Shown in pieces: positions 54,295 to 63,170 of a DNA stretch of 64,000 bases (positions within the stretch are counted from its first letter, which is position 1; every line of letters begins with the position of its first letter). The notes under the pieces are model-generated. The model did no database searches and was not told the DNA's origin. It saw only the letters and a list, made by a program, of their open reading frames with translations. The translations under genes and the position numbers were made by a program. Origin of the DNA: [Zimmermannella] alba NBRC 15616 (GTDB lineage Bacteria; Actinomycetota; Actinomycetes; Actinomycetales; Microbacteriaceae); NCBI RefSeq assembly GCF_001570905.1, contig NZ_BCSO01000012.1, positions 1 through 64,000 on the forward strand. Reading direction: 5' to 3'.

Positions 54295-55515
54295 CTACTG
54301 CCGGAATTGCACCGTGGCAACCGCGAACGCGAGGACGCCCTCTTCACGCCCCATGAAGCCGAGGCGGTCCGATGTCGTCGCAGAACAGCTCACGGGCGCA
54401 CCCAAGACAGCACTCAGAGCGCGTTCCGCTTCAATCCTCCGCGAGGCGAAGCGCGGTCGCTGGCTGACAAACTGAGCAGAGACGCCGCAGATCACATATC
54501 CGTGAGATTCAAGGCGTTCACGCGTACGCCGGAGAAAGACTTCGCCGTGGGCCCCCTCAAGTTCTGGGTCCTCGGTCCCGAATATTTCGCCGATGTCCCC
54601 GAGCCCGGCAGCTGACAGGAGGGCATCGCACATGGCGTGCGCCACCGCGTCACCGTCAGAGTGGCCAGAAAGGCCAATCTCACCAGGCCAGTGAAGACCC
54701 GCTAACCAGAGCTCGCACGACGGGTCAAAGGCGTGTGCATCCACGCCGAACCCGACGGAGGGCAGCGGAACCCCGGGAGCAAACGACTCAACATGCTGCT
54801 CGGCACGTCGAAGATCTGCGGGGGTCGTGATCTTGAACGCATCCCCCTCGCCCGGGATGGTTGACACCTGGTAGCCGCACGCACTGACAATCGCCGCGTC
54901 GTCGGTGTATTCCTCAGCAGCCATTTCATACGCACGTCGAAGGGCAGCAGCGGGGAATCCTTGGGGCGTTTGCACCGCACGCAATGGCGTTCGCGAGACG
55001 GTCTCTGCAATTGATTCGGAGCCACTCGGGTTCGTCCGGACGCGTTTGATGGTGTCCACGACAGGTAGCGCTGGGATGACGCCTGCGTGAGTGGCTCGCA
55101 CTGCTCCGGCCACACGCTCAATGAGTGCGGACGAGGCCATGCAGCGGGCCGCGTCATGGACGAGGATGACGTCGCACTGCTCACTCAGGCACCGAAGCCC
55201 TTCCCGCACAGATGCTTGGCGGCTCTCCCCGCCGAGACAGAGGTGAAGGGTCATGCGCGACGATTCGTATTCTCCGAACGCCCGCTCAGCGAGCTGTCGC
55301 GCTTCATCCTCGAAGCCCTCGGGGACGACGATCGCGAGCTCCCACTCCCCTGGGAGGCCCACGAATGACCACAACGCCCGTTCGAGCATCGGCACGCCGG
55401 CGACCGGAACGAAGGCCTTCGGCTGGCCGGCGCCAAGTCGCGTGCCGCTTCCGGCGGCGACGATCACGACGCCGGTGCGGGGGCCGGCAAGGGCTGAGTC
55501 TGCTGCGACGCTCAC
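54295..55515 (-). CDS. ispDF: Bifunctional IspD-IspF (isoprenoid MEP pathway)
   Basis: 406 residues. The N-terminal IspD domain (about 1-235) makes CDP-ME from MEP and CTP: VVIVAAGSGTRLGAGQPKAF, ILVHDAAR, RAVQTPQGF. The C-terminal IspF domain (about 245-406) forms MEcPP: metal site FGVDAHAF and SGHSDGDAVAHAMCDALL, then GLGDIGEIF. Fusion of the two steps is known in several bacteria. GTG 55515 is preceded by a G-rich site. Follows carD in the conserved order. Confidence 0.96.
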   Translation of the reverse strand: MSVAADSALAGPRTGVVIVAAGSGTRLGAGQPKAFVPVAGVPMLERALWSFVGLPGEWELAIVVPEGFEDEARQLAERAFGEYESSRMTLHLCLGGESRQASVREGLRCLSEQCDVILVHDAARCMASSALIERVAGAVRATHAGVIPALPVVDTIKRVRTNPSGSESIAETVSRTPLRAVQTPQGFPAAALRRAYEMAAEEYTDDAAIVSACGYQVSTIPGEGDAFKITTPADLRRAEQHVESFAPGVPLPSVGFGVDAHAFDPSCELWLAGLHWPGEIGLSGHSDGDAVAHAMCDALLSAAGLGDIGEIFGTEDPELEGAHGEVFLRRTRERLESHGYVICGVSAQFVSQRPRFASRRIEAERALSAVLGAPVSCSATTSDRLGFMGREEGVLAFAVATVQFRQ

Positions 55516-55564
55516 GCCCCCCAGGGTAACCGGCACGAGTCGTCCCCGCATCGCACGTTTCCCG

Positions 55565-55636
55565 CCACAATTGGTCAGTTTTCGGGCCGATGTCCACATA
55601 TGCGGCTCATACCCCTCTAGAACTGACCAATTGTGG
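55565..55636. repeat. 16-bp inverted repeat with 40-bp spacer
   Basis: CCACAATTGGTCAGTT (55565-55580) and its exact reverse complement (55621-55636) flank a 40-bp spacer in the ispDF upstream region, between the carD terminator and ispDF. Unexplained; possibly an operator, an RNA structure or a tiny mobile element. Confidence 0.8.
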
Positions 55637-55661
55637 AATCGCAACGTGTACCCAGACACAA

Positions 55662-55697
55662 CGAAGCGGCCAGACAGAGAACCGTCTGGCCGCTTCG
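55662..55697 (-). terminator. Terminator of carD
   Basis: CGAAGCGGCCAGAC and GTCTGGCCGCTTCG pair perfectly over 14 bp, just past the carD stop. Confidence 0.82.
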
Positions 55698-55706
55698 CAC
55701 GAAACC

Positions 55707-56189
55707 TTAGGAGGCGAGAACCTCGTCGAGGCGCTCCGAGGCGCGCTCTTCGTCGGTCTTCTCTGCGAGGGCAAGCTCCGAGATGAGAATCTGGCGTGCC
55801 TTCGCAAGCATGCGCTTCTCACCAGCCGAGAGACCTCGGTCTTGATCGCGGCGCCACAGGTCGCGCACTACCTCCGAGACTTTGATGACGTCGCCCGAGG
55901 CGAGCTTCTCAAGGTTGGACTTGTAGCGGCGCGACCAGTTGGTCGGCTCTTCGGTGATGGGAGCACGAAGCACGTCGAAAACCTCTTCGAGGCCTTCCTT
56001 GCCGATCACATCGCGGACGCCGACGAGATCGACGTTGTCTGCCGGAACCTCAATGACGAGATCGCCCTGCGCGACGTTGAGCTTGAGAAAGAGCTTCTCT
56101 TCGCCCTTGATCTTCCGAGTCTTCACCTCGGCGATGGTTGCTGCTCCGTGATGGGGGTAGACGACCGTCTCCCCGACCTCAAACTGCAT
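55707..56189 (-). CDS. carD: CarD family RNA polymerase-binding regulator
   Basis: 160 residues. N-terminal Tudor-like RNA polymerase interaction domain ([17 protein letters not shown]) and a C-terminal helical DNA-binding domain ([17 protein letters not shown]). CarD stabilises open complexes at rRNA and housekeeping promoters and is essential in mycobacteria. Gene order lpqE-carD-ispD-ispF-cysS-rlmB matches mycobacteria. Confidence 0.95.
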   Translation of the reverse strand: MQFEVGETVVYPHHGAATIAEVKTRKIKGEEKLFLKLNVAQGDLVIEVPADNVDLVGVRDVIGKEGLEEVFDVLRAPITEEPTNWSRRYKSNLEKLASGDVIKVSEVVRDLWRRDQDRGLSAGEKRMLAKARQILISELALAEKTDEERASERLDEVLAS

Positions 56190-56352
56190 AAATAGATACC
56201 CCTTTTCACATCGAGTCTATCACGATCAACCAGTGGTAAGGTTCGCCGCCGCCACGAGGCGCTCGCAATCCGATAGGGTGAGAGATACCTGTGTGCGATA
56301 TCCACCCCAGTCAGGGATGTCGTCTGAACCCCTTCACTAGGAGGCCCACGCC

Positions 56353-56910
56353 GTGAAGTACCGCGCCGTCGTTTCCCTTGCGCTCGCAGCCGCCCTTGGG
56401 GCTGGCCTCACCGCGTGCAACTACATCAGCCCGCAGCGCACGGCCGACATGTACGCAGCTAGTGACGGCGTGCACGTGACGGCAGGCCAGATCCAGGTCC
56501 GCAACGCGATGCTCCTCACCGACGGCGAGGACACCTCGAAGGCTTCGCTGCTCGCGTCGATCGTCAACCACACGAACGAGGCTGCCAGCATCACGATCTC
56601 GATCGAGGGCGGCGCATCCGAGAAGGTGCAGCTCCCGGAGAACGAGTCGATCGTCAAGGTCGGCACGACCGACGGCGAAAAGGTCGAGCTCACCGGCGCA
56701 GAGTTCAAGCCGGGCCAGACCGTCAAGGTCACGTTCACCCCGAACGAGGGCGAGACCGCTTCGATCGACGTCCCGGTGCTCGATGGCACGCTCGCCGAGT
56801 ACTCGACGCTCGTTCCGACGAGTTCGGCATCGCCGAGCACCTCGGCTTCGCCTGCGCCTACGGAGACACCGGCGACGGAAGAAGCTCCGGCCGAAGGCGC
56901 GCAGGGTTAG
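56353..56910 (+). CDS. lpqE: LpqE-like lipoprotein
   Basis: 185 residues. Signal peptide with lipobox LTAC (Cys about 22), then NYISPQRTADMYAASDGVHV, a beta-rich domain resembling copper-binding/PCuAC-type or LpqE proteins, and a Ser/Thr/Pro-rich tail. Function unknown in mycobacteria too. Start GTG 56353. Divergent from carD, as in mycobacteria. Confidence 0.82.
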   Translation: MKYRAVVSLALAAALGAGLTACNYISPQRTADMYAASDGVHVTAGQIQVRNAMLLTDGEDTSKASLLASIVNHTNEAASITISIEGGASEKVQLPENESIVKVGTTDGEKVELTGAEFKPGQTVKVTFTPNEGETASIDVPVLDGTLAEYSTLVPTSSASPSTSASPAPTETPATEEAPAEGAQG

Positions 56911-56924
56911 TCTCAAGTTTCACG

Positions 56925-56958
56925 AAAGGGCTCCGAACCAACTGGTTCGGAGCCCTTT
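56925..56958 (+). terminator. Terminator of lpqE
   Basis: AAAGGGCTCCGAACCA pairs with TGGTTCGGAGCCCTTT, 16 bp, then CATCTT. Confidence 0.88.
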
Positions 56959-57041
56959 CATCTTGGTGCATTGCGGATGCAGGCCGGTGGCCTCGAGACA
57001 GCGACTACGCCGCCATTCGACCACCTCAGTGGTGACGGGAT

Positions 57042-57725
57042 CTAGCCTTCGAAGCGGTAGCCGAGGCCGCGCACCGTGACGAGCAGCTTCGGCGTGGACG
57101 GCGTCTCTTCAATACGGGAACGGATGCGCTTGATGTGCACATCGAGCGTCTTCGTGTCGCCGTAGTAGTCGGGACCCCAGACGCGGTCGATCAGCTGGCC
57201 ACGCGTGAGCACACGGCCAGAGTTGCGCATGAGGTACTCGAGGAGCTCGAACTCCTTGAGCGGCATGGGCGTGACCTCGCCGCGGACGGTCACCGTGTGG
57301 CGCTCAACGTCCATGCGGATGTCGTGCACCTCGATGATGCCGTCGTCCTCGTCGTCCTCGGCTGTCGCGTTGCGGCGAAGGACGGCGCGGATGCGTGCAA
57401 GCAGCTCGCGCGTCGAGTAAGGCTTCGTGACGTAGTCGTCGGCGCCGAGCTCGAGCCCGACCACGATGTCAACTTCGGAGTCTTTTGCCGTGAGCATGAT
57501 GATCGGCACCATCGAGGTCATGCGCAGCTGGCGGCACACCTCGGTGCCGGGAATGCCAGGAAGCATGAGGTCGAGGAGAACGAGGTCTGCGCCGTCTTTG
57601 TCGAACAGGTCGAGCGCATCGGTGCCGGTTTCGGCGACCGCTACGTCGTAGCCCTCGCGACGAAGCAGAAAGGAAAGCGGCTCGTGGAGCGAGGCCTCAT
57701 CTTCGACAAGCAGAATTCGAGTCAC
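57042..57725 (-). CDS. regX3: Response regulator RegX3
   Basis: 227 residues from GTG 57725 (an ATG at 57740 would add 5). OmpR-type: VEDEASLHEPLSFLL, phospho-Asp in LVLLDLMLPG, YVTKPYSTRELLARI, output winged helix with PLKEFELLEYLMRNSGRVLT and VRGLGYRFEG. RegX3 with SenX3 governs the phosphate-starvation response; phoU is adjacent, supporting this assignment. Confidence 0.93.
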   Translation of the reverse strand: MTRILLVEDEASLHEPLSFLLRREGYDVAVAETGTDALDLFDKDGADLVLLDLMLPGIPGTEVCRQLRMTSMVPIIMLTAKDSEVDIVVGLELGADDYVTKPYSTRELLARIRAVLRRNATAEDDEDDGIIEVHDIRMDVERHTVTVRGEVTPMPLKEFELLEYLMRNSGRVLTRGQLIDRVWGPDYYGDTKTLDVHIKRIRSRIEETPSTPKLLVTVRGLGYRFEG

Positions 57726-57819
57726 CGTTCCATTCTGCATACATCAGGCAAACTTTTGGTGAAGCTGACTCAGCCTCCGGCATCCTGACGCGGCAGGTGG
57801 CGGCTGAGGCATCCCTCGC

Positions 57820-58992
57820 TTACTCGTCACGCTTCGCTTCGTGCGCAAGTTTCGTCGCCTCGTCCGCGAGCGGAATGCGGACGGTAAACGTCGATCCCTT
57901 GCCAGGCCTCGACCACACGCGGATGTCACCGCCGTGGTTTTCGACGACGTGTCGCACGATGCTGAGCCCGAGACCGGTGCCGCCGGTGTTGCGCGAACGG
58001 GCCTGGTCGACGCGGAAGAAGCGCTCAAAGATTCGTTCTTGGTCTTGCGGAGCGATGCCGATGCCCTGGTCGCTCACCGCTACTTCGACGATGTCCCCGA
58101 CCACGCGGGCACCGACACCCACACGCGACCCCGCCGGCGAATACTGCACGGCATTCGACACGAGATTGTGGAAGCACTGGAGCAGGAGGTCGGAGTTGCC
58201 GAGCACGTCTGCGCCGCAGTCTGCACCGATGACGAGCTTGATGTCCTTGGCATCCGCCACAACTTTGCTTTGGTCTGTGGCAAGCGAGAGCACATCCTGC
58301 ACGTGCACGATCCCTGCCCCGAGCATCGTGTCGGTTGCCTGCAGGCGCGAAAGGTCGATGATCTCGCGGGTGAGTCGCGAGAGGCGCGTTCCCTCGAGCT
58401 GCATCCGTTCCGCAAAGAACTTCACCTGCTCGGGGTCATCCGCGGCTTCCACGAGCGCTTCCGAGAGGAGCATGATCGCGCCGATCGGGGTCTTCAGCTC
58501 ATGACTCACATTTGCGACAAAGTCACGGCGAACGTTTTCCACACGAAGCGCTTCACTGCGATCTTCCGCAAGGATGAGCACGAAGCGCGGGCCCAGCGGA
58601 GCAGCCCGGATGCGGAAGCTCAATGCGGCATTCCCGAAGGGGCCTCGCGGCAGTTCGAGGTCTTCAGTCACAGCATGCTCGTTGCGCCGCGCCATGTCGG
58701 CGATCCGGCCGATCGATTCGGTGAGCCGATCCCCCAGCTTGATGAGCCCCTTGGATGCTGCGCCCTCGGAGGCCTGAACGACATTGTGCGACGGGTCAGC
58801 GACGATGACGACGGAGTCGAGAGCATCAAGCAGGTGGTCGAATCCATCGGGCAGGCGGGGTTCGGTGAGCTGACGCATCCGTTCGCGACGGACATTGGAC
58901 ACATGAATGAGCCATGCGAAGCCGACACCGAGAATGAAGCCGAGCACGATGGCCACGACAACGGCCACGGAGCGTTCCATGCGGCCCAGCAT
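57820..58992 (-). CDS. senX3: Sensor histidine kinase SenX3
   Basis: 390 residues from ATG 58992 (58980 is possible). One N-terminal membrane helix (VAVVVAIVLGFILGVGFAWL), a PAS-like domain, DHp with His in VANVSHELKTPIGAI, N box NLVSNAVQYSP, G boxes DQGIGIAPQDQ and GGTGLGLSIV. Pairs with RegX3, which follows 94 bp downstream. In mycobacteria SenX3 senses phosphate status via the Pst-PhoU system. Confidence 0.92.
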   Translation of the reverse strand: MLGRMERSVAVVVAIVLGFILGVGFAWLIHVSNVRRERMRQLTEPRLPDGFDHLLDALDSVVIVADPSHNVVQASEGAASKGLIKLGDRLTESIGRIADMARRNEHAVTEDLELPRGPFGNAALSFRIRAAPLGPRFVLILAEDRSEALRVENVRRDFVANVSHELKTPIGAIMLLSEALVEAADDPEQVKFFAERMQLEGTRLSRLTREIIDLSRLQATDTMLGAGIVHVQDVLSLATDQSKVVADAKDIKLVIGADCGADVLGNSDLLLQCFHNLVSNAVQYSPAGSRVGVGARVVGDIVEVAVSDQGIGIAPQDQERIFERFFRVDQARSRNTGGTGLGLSIVRHVVENHGGDIRVWSRPGKGSTFTVRIPLADEATKLAHEAKRDE

Positions 58993-59138
58993 AGTTCCGA
59001 CACTGCGCGTACACCCCGCCTTCAACTGACAGGACTAGCGTGGTCATGTGTGTTCGCATCCTGCGATGCTGCCCACACCCCGCAAGTGATCTAGTGCCGA
59101 AGCAGAAGCGCCGGCGCCCAACCGCAAAGGACGTACCC

Positions 59139-59807
59139 ATGCGCGATGTCTTCCAGAAGGAGCTTGCCGAGATCGAGAACGGTCTTGTCGAGATCTCCCA
59201 GCTCGTGCGCGACGCTATCGAGCGCGCCGCCAAGGCGTTCGAGACGAGCGACGTTGCCCTCGCTGAGTCGGTCATGTCGGACGACGTGCAGATCGACATG
59301 AAGGCAAACGCTCTCGACGAGCTCGCCATCAACATCCTCGCCCGTCAGGCTCCCGTCGCCCGCGACCTCCGCGTCGTTGTCTCGGCTCTGCGTATCTCGG
59401 CATCACTCGAGCGCATGGGTGACCTTGCCGCACACATCGCCCAGCTCGCTCGCCTCCGCTTCCCGGAGCAGGTCGGCCCGGTTGCCGTCCGCGAGACCAT
59501 CCTCAAGATGGGCCAGCACGACATCCAGATCGCTGGCCGCCTCGTCGAGCTCATCGACACCCAGTCCGACGAGATCGCCGAGGAGATCAAGGCTGCTGAC
59601 GACCAGATCGACGCCTTCCACAAGTCGATCATGGACGCCCTCCTCGCTGAGGGCCTCGAGGCGCAGGCCCCGCAGGTTGTCGACGCAACCCTCGCCAGCC
59701 GCTACCACGAGCGCTTCGCCGACCACGCTGTGTCGATCGCGAAGAAGATCCAGTACCTCACGAGTGGTGACTGGCTCACCGACGAGGAGCACGCCCAGGA
59801 GGCGTAA
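59139..59807 (+). CDS. phoU: Phosphate signalling protein PhoU
   Basis: 222 residues, two three-helix PhoU repeats: FQKELAEIENGLVEISQLV and ISASLERMGDLAAHIAQLA in the first; RYHERFADHAVSIAKKI in the second, with the acidic metal-cluster motif E-R-x-x-D/H. Links Pst phosphate uptake to SenX3-RegX3. ATG 59139 chosen; divergent from senX3, implying coordinated regulation. Confidence 0.94.
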   Translation: MRDVFQKELAEIENGLVEISQLVRDAIERAAKAFETSDVALAESVMSDDVQIDMKANALDELAINILARQAPVARDLRVVVSALRISASLERMGDLAAHIAQLARLRFPEQVGPVAVRETILKMGQHDIQIAGRLVELIDTQSDEIAEEIKAADDQIDAFHKSIMDALLAEGLEAQAPQVVDATLASRYHERFADHAVSIAKKIQYLTSGDWLTDEEHAQEA

Positions 59808-59823
59808 GCCCAAAAACTGCGTG

Positions 59824-59855
59824 AGTGGGGTCTGAGCACACGCTCGGACCCCACT
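59824..59855 (+). terminator. Terminator of phoU
   Basis: AGTGGGGTCTGAGC and GCTCGGACCCCACT pair over 14 bp with one mismatch/wobble, loop ACAC. Confidence 0.82.
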
Positions 59856-59962
59856 TCGCGTTCGGGTTTCCGCCTTGATACGTCTCTCGACTTCGGCAGC
59901 CAGGTACGGAAGACTTGATCGCGAACAGCAACGAGGCTGTCAAGTGACTGTTGTGAGGTGAC

Positions 59963-60175
59963 ATGAACGACCGGCACGTTCGCTCACGCAGGCTCAATGG
60001 CCTGTGGACCATTTCCACGGTGTTCGTTGTCCTCGTGAGCGTCCTCTCTCCGTACATATTTGCTGCGCTCAAGATCACAGAGCAGTTGCATCAGTCCTTG
60101 ATTCTTGGCCTGTTCGATTTACTGGTGATTGTCATCGCGTTGGCGTTCAGCCGAATCATCATGCGCAACAGCTGA
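59963..60175 (+). CDS. Small two-helix membrane protein
   Basis: 70 residues, function unknown. Basic N-terminus, then two hydrophobic helices (about 14-35 and 45-66). AGGTGAC precedes ATG 59963. No conserved motif is recognised, so it may be lineage-specific. Confidence 0.5.
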   Translation: MNDRHVRSRRLNGLWTISTVFVVLVSVLSPYIFAALKITEQLHQSLILGLFDLLVIVIALAFSRIIMRNS

Positions 60176-60253
60176 GGGCCGCGAACAACGCACACGACGG
60201 CGTTTACTGTTCCCGCTAGGGTCGCCCTCGTACGGTCAGAGAGGGGATGCCGC

Positions 60254-60973
60254 GTGACGGACACCACAAGCGAAACAGCACAGACGACATCGCCAGGCGA
60301 TGATGCCGACGTGGTCGTGTCGCTGAGCCCTGCCGAGATCATCACCCTGTTCGGGGCGACAGACACTCCAGGTTGCAAACTCTTGCTGGCGCTCATCGGC
60401 GCGCCACCGATTGGCGAGGAAAGCCAGGAAGCAGCGCTCGCCACGATTGAAGGCATCAGCGTGAGTGGTCTCATGTTTCGCGCGCTCCTCATACCAAACG
60501 AAGATGGCAACTTCGATTTGGCGCCGCAACTCGCATCCATCGCACAGCTCGTCGCGGACAGCGAGGCGTGGCTGCGCGTTTCCGTCCCCAGCGAAGGCCG
60601 GATCCTTCTCATCGGTGTCTCCCAGCACGGGGTCGTCAGCGTGCGTCCGGGTGTCTTTGGCATCCGCACTTTCTCTGCAACCGCGGAGGACGAACTCCTC
60701 GAGGCATCGGATGCGATGCTTGAGAGCATCCTGTCGATCTACGCCGGGCTCGATGGCAACGTCGAACTTGGAATCGAGGCGTTCACTCCAGAGGGCGCAG
60801 AACGCATCATCCTTGCCCGGGACGGCGAGCACACGCGGGTCACGATGGAATCCAGCGATGAGGAAATACCCGCCGAGGAACTTGTCACCGCGGAGGCACT
60901 TGAGGTGCTCCTCGGCGAGTTCATCGACGAATACTTCAGCGATGTTGACGAGGTGGAGGGCATCGATGGCTGA
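60254..60973 (+). CDS. EspG-like type VII secretion chaperone, copy 1
   Basis: 239 residues. The alternating beta/alpha pattern and landmarks (SLSPAEIITLFGA, LLALIGAPPIG, GLMFRALLI, AEAWLRVSV-like EAWLRVSVPSEG) resemble ESX secretion-associated EspG proteins, cytosolic chaperones for PE/PPE/WXG-type substrates. The assignment rests on overall pattern, not on one motif. It overlaps the next gene by 8 nt; the two encode proteins of equal length and similar plan. WXG-headed genes follow gpmA. Confidence 0.55.
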   Translation: MTDTTSETAQTTSPGDDADVVVSLSPAEIITLFGATDTPGCKLLLALIGAPPIGEESQEAALATIEGISVSGLMFRALLIPNEDGNFDLAPQLASIAQLVADSEAWLRVSVPSEGRILLIGVSQHGVVSVRPGVFGIRTFSATAEDELLEASDAMLESILSIYAGLDGNVELGIEAFTPEGAERIILARDGEHTRVTMESSDEEIPAEELVTAEALEVLLGEFIDEYFSDVDEVEGIDG

Positions 60974-61685
60974 GCACGAGGCTGGTGCAGCAACAACGAC
61001 CGAGGCGCCACGGGAGACTGACGAGCAGCACGCGACGGCCATCCCACTCACCCTTGCTGAACTGCAAGTGCTCATGGCGGGCGCGTGGGGCAACGAACCC
61101 CACGCGGCGCGTGAACTGCTGGGTGTGGCCGACTGGCTCGAAGCGCCCGGTAATCGTGAAGCGTGGCGTGAGGCGGGCTCCGCTTCGCTCGTGCTCCGCG
61201 GGCTTCTCGTCATCACCGACGACGACACGCCTGAGTTCGCGGATGTACTCATGGCAGTCATGGCGTGCCTGCGTGCCACGACAGCAGGTGTCCGGCTCTC
61301 GGCACGGATCGGAGACATCTCGGAGCAGCGGCACCTCGCCGCGCTCCAAGCAGCAGAACTTCCACTGCTCCGCTGCGACGCCATCAACCGCTGGGCCTGG
61401 GGCATCTCGTTCCATGAGCCGACGATGTTGGCGGAAGCCGTCGAAGAGTTCCTCCTGAGCCTGCGCGGGCACGACACGCCCGTGACGCTCGTCGGTGAGC
61501 GCCGTTCGACCACAGCAACGACGCACCGCTTCGAACTCGTCATCCAGCCGGACGCGAGTTGGAACCTTGTTGTCGACGACAGCACTGGTGGAGCAGAGAC
61601 AGAAGCCTCCGAACCACCACAGACAGGCTCTCCCCTCCTCACCGTGCTGGAGAAGCTCGGTATCAGCGACGGCATCCTGAACTAG
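60966..61685 (+). CDS. EspG-like type VII secretion chaperone, copy 2
   Basis: 239 residues, paralogous in layout to copy 1: PLTLAELQVLMAGAWG, a leucine-rich segment, SLVLRGLLVITDDDTPEF, AGVRLSARIGD, and a late beta strand (RFELVIQPDASWNLVV). ATG 60966 overlaps the upstream stop, indicating translational coupling and probably a heteromeric pair. Function inferred from similarity of pattern to EspG and from the neighbouring WXG genes. Confidence 0.55.
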   Translation: MAEHEAGAATTTEAPRETDEQHATAIPLTLAELQVLMAGAWGNEPHAARELLGVADWLEAPGNREAWREAGSASLVLRGLLVITDDDTPEFADVLMAVMACLRATTAGVRLSARIGDISEQRHLAALQAAELPLLRCDAINRWAWGISFHEPTMLAEAVEEFLLSLRGHDTPVTLVGERRSTTATTHRFELVIQPDASWNLVVDDSTGGAETEASEPPQTGSPLLTVLEKLGISDGILN

Positions 61686-61692
61686 CGCGAAC

Positions 61693-61738
61693 GCAGCACG
61701 CGGGGCGGCCACCCTCCGGCGACCGCCCCGCGTGCTGC
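61693..61738. terminator. Strong bidirectional terminator
   Basis: GCAGCACGCGGGGCGG pairs with CCGCCCCGCGTGCTGC over 16 bp, loop 14 nt. Lies between the convergent EspG-like pair and gpmA. Confidence 0.85.
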
Positions 61739-61747
61739 GCGAAACGC

Positions 61748-62500
61748 TTAGTGCTTGCCCTGGCTGGCAACCGCTGCGGCACCCGCTGCGGCAGCTTCCG
61801 GGTCGAGGTACTCGCCCTTGCCGATCGGCATCTTCGTGGCCGGGTCGATCTTGTAGACGAGCGGAATACCGGTCGGGATGTTGAGGCCGGCGATGTCTTC
61901 GTCGCTGATCTGCTCGAGGTGCTTCACGAGGGCACGGAGGCTGTTGCCGTGTGCAGTGATCATGACGGTCTTGCCACTCACGAGCGTGGGAGCGATCTCC
62001 TCTTCCCAGTAGGGCAGGAAGCGCTCGAGGACGTCCTTGAGGCACTCCGACTTCGGCATCTCGCCCTCAGTCTTGGCGTAACGCGGATCGTTCACCTGCG
62101 AGAACTCGTCATCGTCGGCAATGGCGGGCGGCGGCACATCGTAGGAGCGGCGCCAGGTCATGAACTGCTCTTCACCGAACTCGTCGCGGACCTGCGTCTT
62201 GTCCTTGCCCTGGAGGGCACCGTAGTGACGCTCGTTGAGCCGCCAGTTGCGCTTGACGTCGATCCAGCCGCGGCCTGCAGCCTTGAGGGCGAGGTGAGCG
62301 GTGTCGATCGCGCGCGTGAGCAGCGAGGTGTAGAGGATGTCGGGCTCGAGGCCGGACTCCTTGATGAGCTCGCCGGCGCGGGTGGCTTCGGCGCGGCCCT
62401 TGTCGGTGAGTTCAACATCAACCCACCCGGTGAACAGGTTCTTCTCGTTCCATTCGCTCTGCCCGTGGCGGACGAGGATGAGCGTCATCGCGTCAGTCAT
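61748..62500 (-). CDS. gpmA: 2,3-bisphosphoglycerate-dependent phosphoglycerate mutase
   Basis: 250 residues. Interconverts 3- and 2-phosphoglycerate in glycolysis. The phospho-His motif [21 protein letters not shown] and [11 protein letters not shown] are intact. In mycobacteria gpm1 is directly beside senX3-regX3; here phoU and the EspG-like pair lie between. Confidence 0.97.
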   Translation of the reverse strand: MTDAMTLILVRHGQSEWNEKNLFTGWVDVELTDKGRAEATRAGELIKESGLEPDILYTSLLTRAIDTAHLALKAAGRGWIDVKRNWRLNERHYGALQGKDKTQVRDEFGEEQFMTWRRSYDVPPPAIADDDEFSQVNDPRYAKTEGEMPKSECLKDVLERFLPYWEEEIAPTLVSGKTVMITAHGNSLRALVKHLEQISDEDIAGLNIPTGIPLVYKIDPATKMPIGKGEYLDPEAAAAGAAAVASQGKH

Positions 62501-62644
62501 GCCTCCAGGGTAGCCGGGTGAGCTGGTGGCTCACGGCACATGGCGTCTCGACAAGCTCAACGCACGGCGACTTGTACCCATGTGCAGCATCGGGTTGCCC
62601 GAATACCGCTGGACGCGAGCCAACGACGAAGTGAGGGGATCGCC

Positions 62645-63075
62645 ATGACCCAGGGCATGTTCGGAGCCAATCCTGACGAGCTGCGCGGTGTTGCGCAAGC
62701 GTTAAGCCGAGGATCGGGAACAGTCGAGGGGGTCCGCGAGACCGGCGAACCCGAGATCGACGGCGTCCCCTGGCTATATCAAGACTGGGGCGACCGGCAG
62801 CCTTCAACTTGGCGTCGGAGCAACGGCTGCAGCACGTGCGGAGAACACCAACGGCACGTTTGAGACGGGCTGAAAGTTCAAGCTTGCCGGCGATCCAGGT
62901 GCAGGTCACGGCCTCGACCTGAGCATCAATCGTCAAGCTGCGATGAACGATCTCCGGAACAACCCTTCGCAGTTCGTGAAGACGTCAACCCGGGACTCGC
63001 TCGACATCAACGACCTCCGGCATCCTTCAAACGGTGACTACCGTTGACCGCATCGCCAACAAGTTCGGCTTCTAG
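62645..63075 (+). pseudogene. Eroded WXG-headed effector gene
   Basis: ATG 62645 opens MTQGMFGANPDELR, nearly the same N-terminus as the intact gene at 63171, and runs through GVPWLYQDW where the W-x-G segment should be. The frame then degenerates and stops at 62863. Coherent protein-like pieces continue in other frames: LDLSINRQAAMNDLRNNP (frame starting 62874, stop 63045-63047) and TVDRIANKFGF ending at a TAG at 63073-63075. Likely a decayed relative or displaced cassette of the downstream gene. Confidence 0.6.
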
Positions 63076-63170
63076 GTGGCCACGCGCGGCCTCAGCGATG
63101 GGCAGCGCTCCCCATCGCTGAGGCCGTTCGTTGTTTCTAGGATCTCCCTGAGCAGTACAGGGGGTACACG

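Noticed and set aside
54295-55515. ispD and ispF as two separate genes or an assembly fusion
   Set aside because: Continuous frame with both active sites intact; IspDF fusions are a known natural form.
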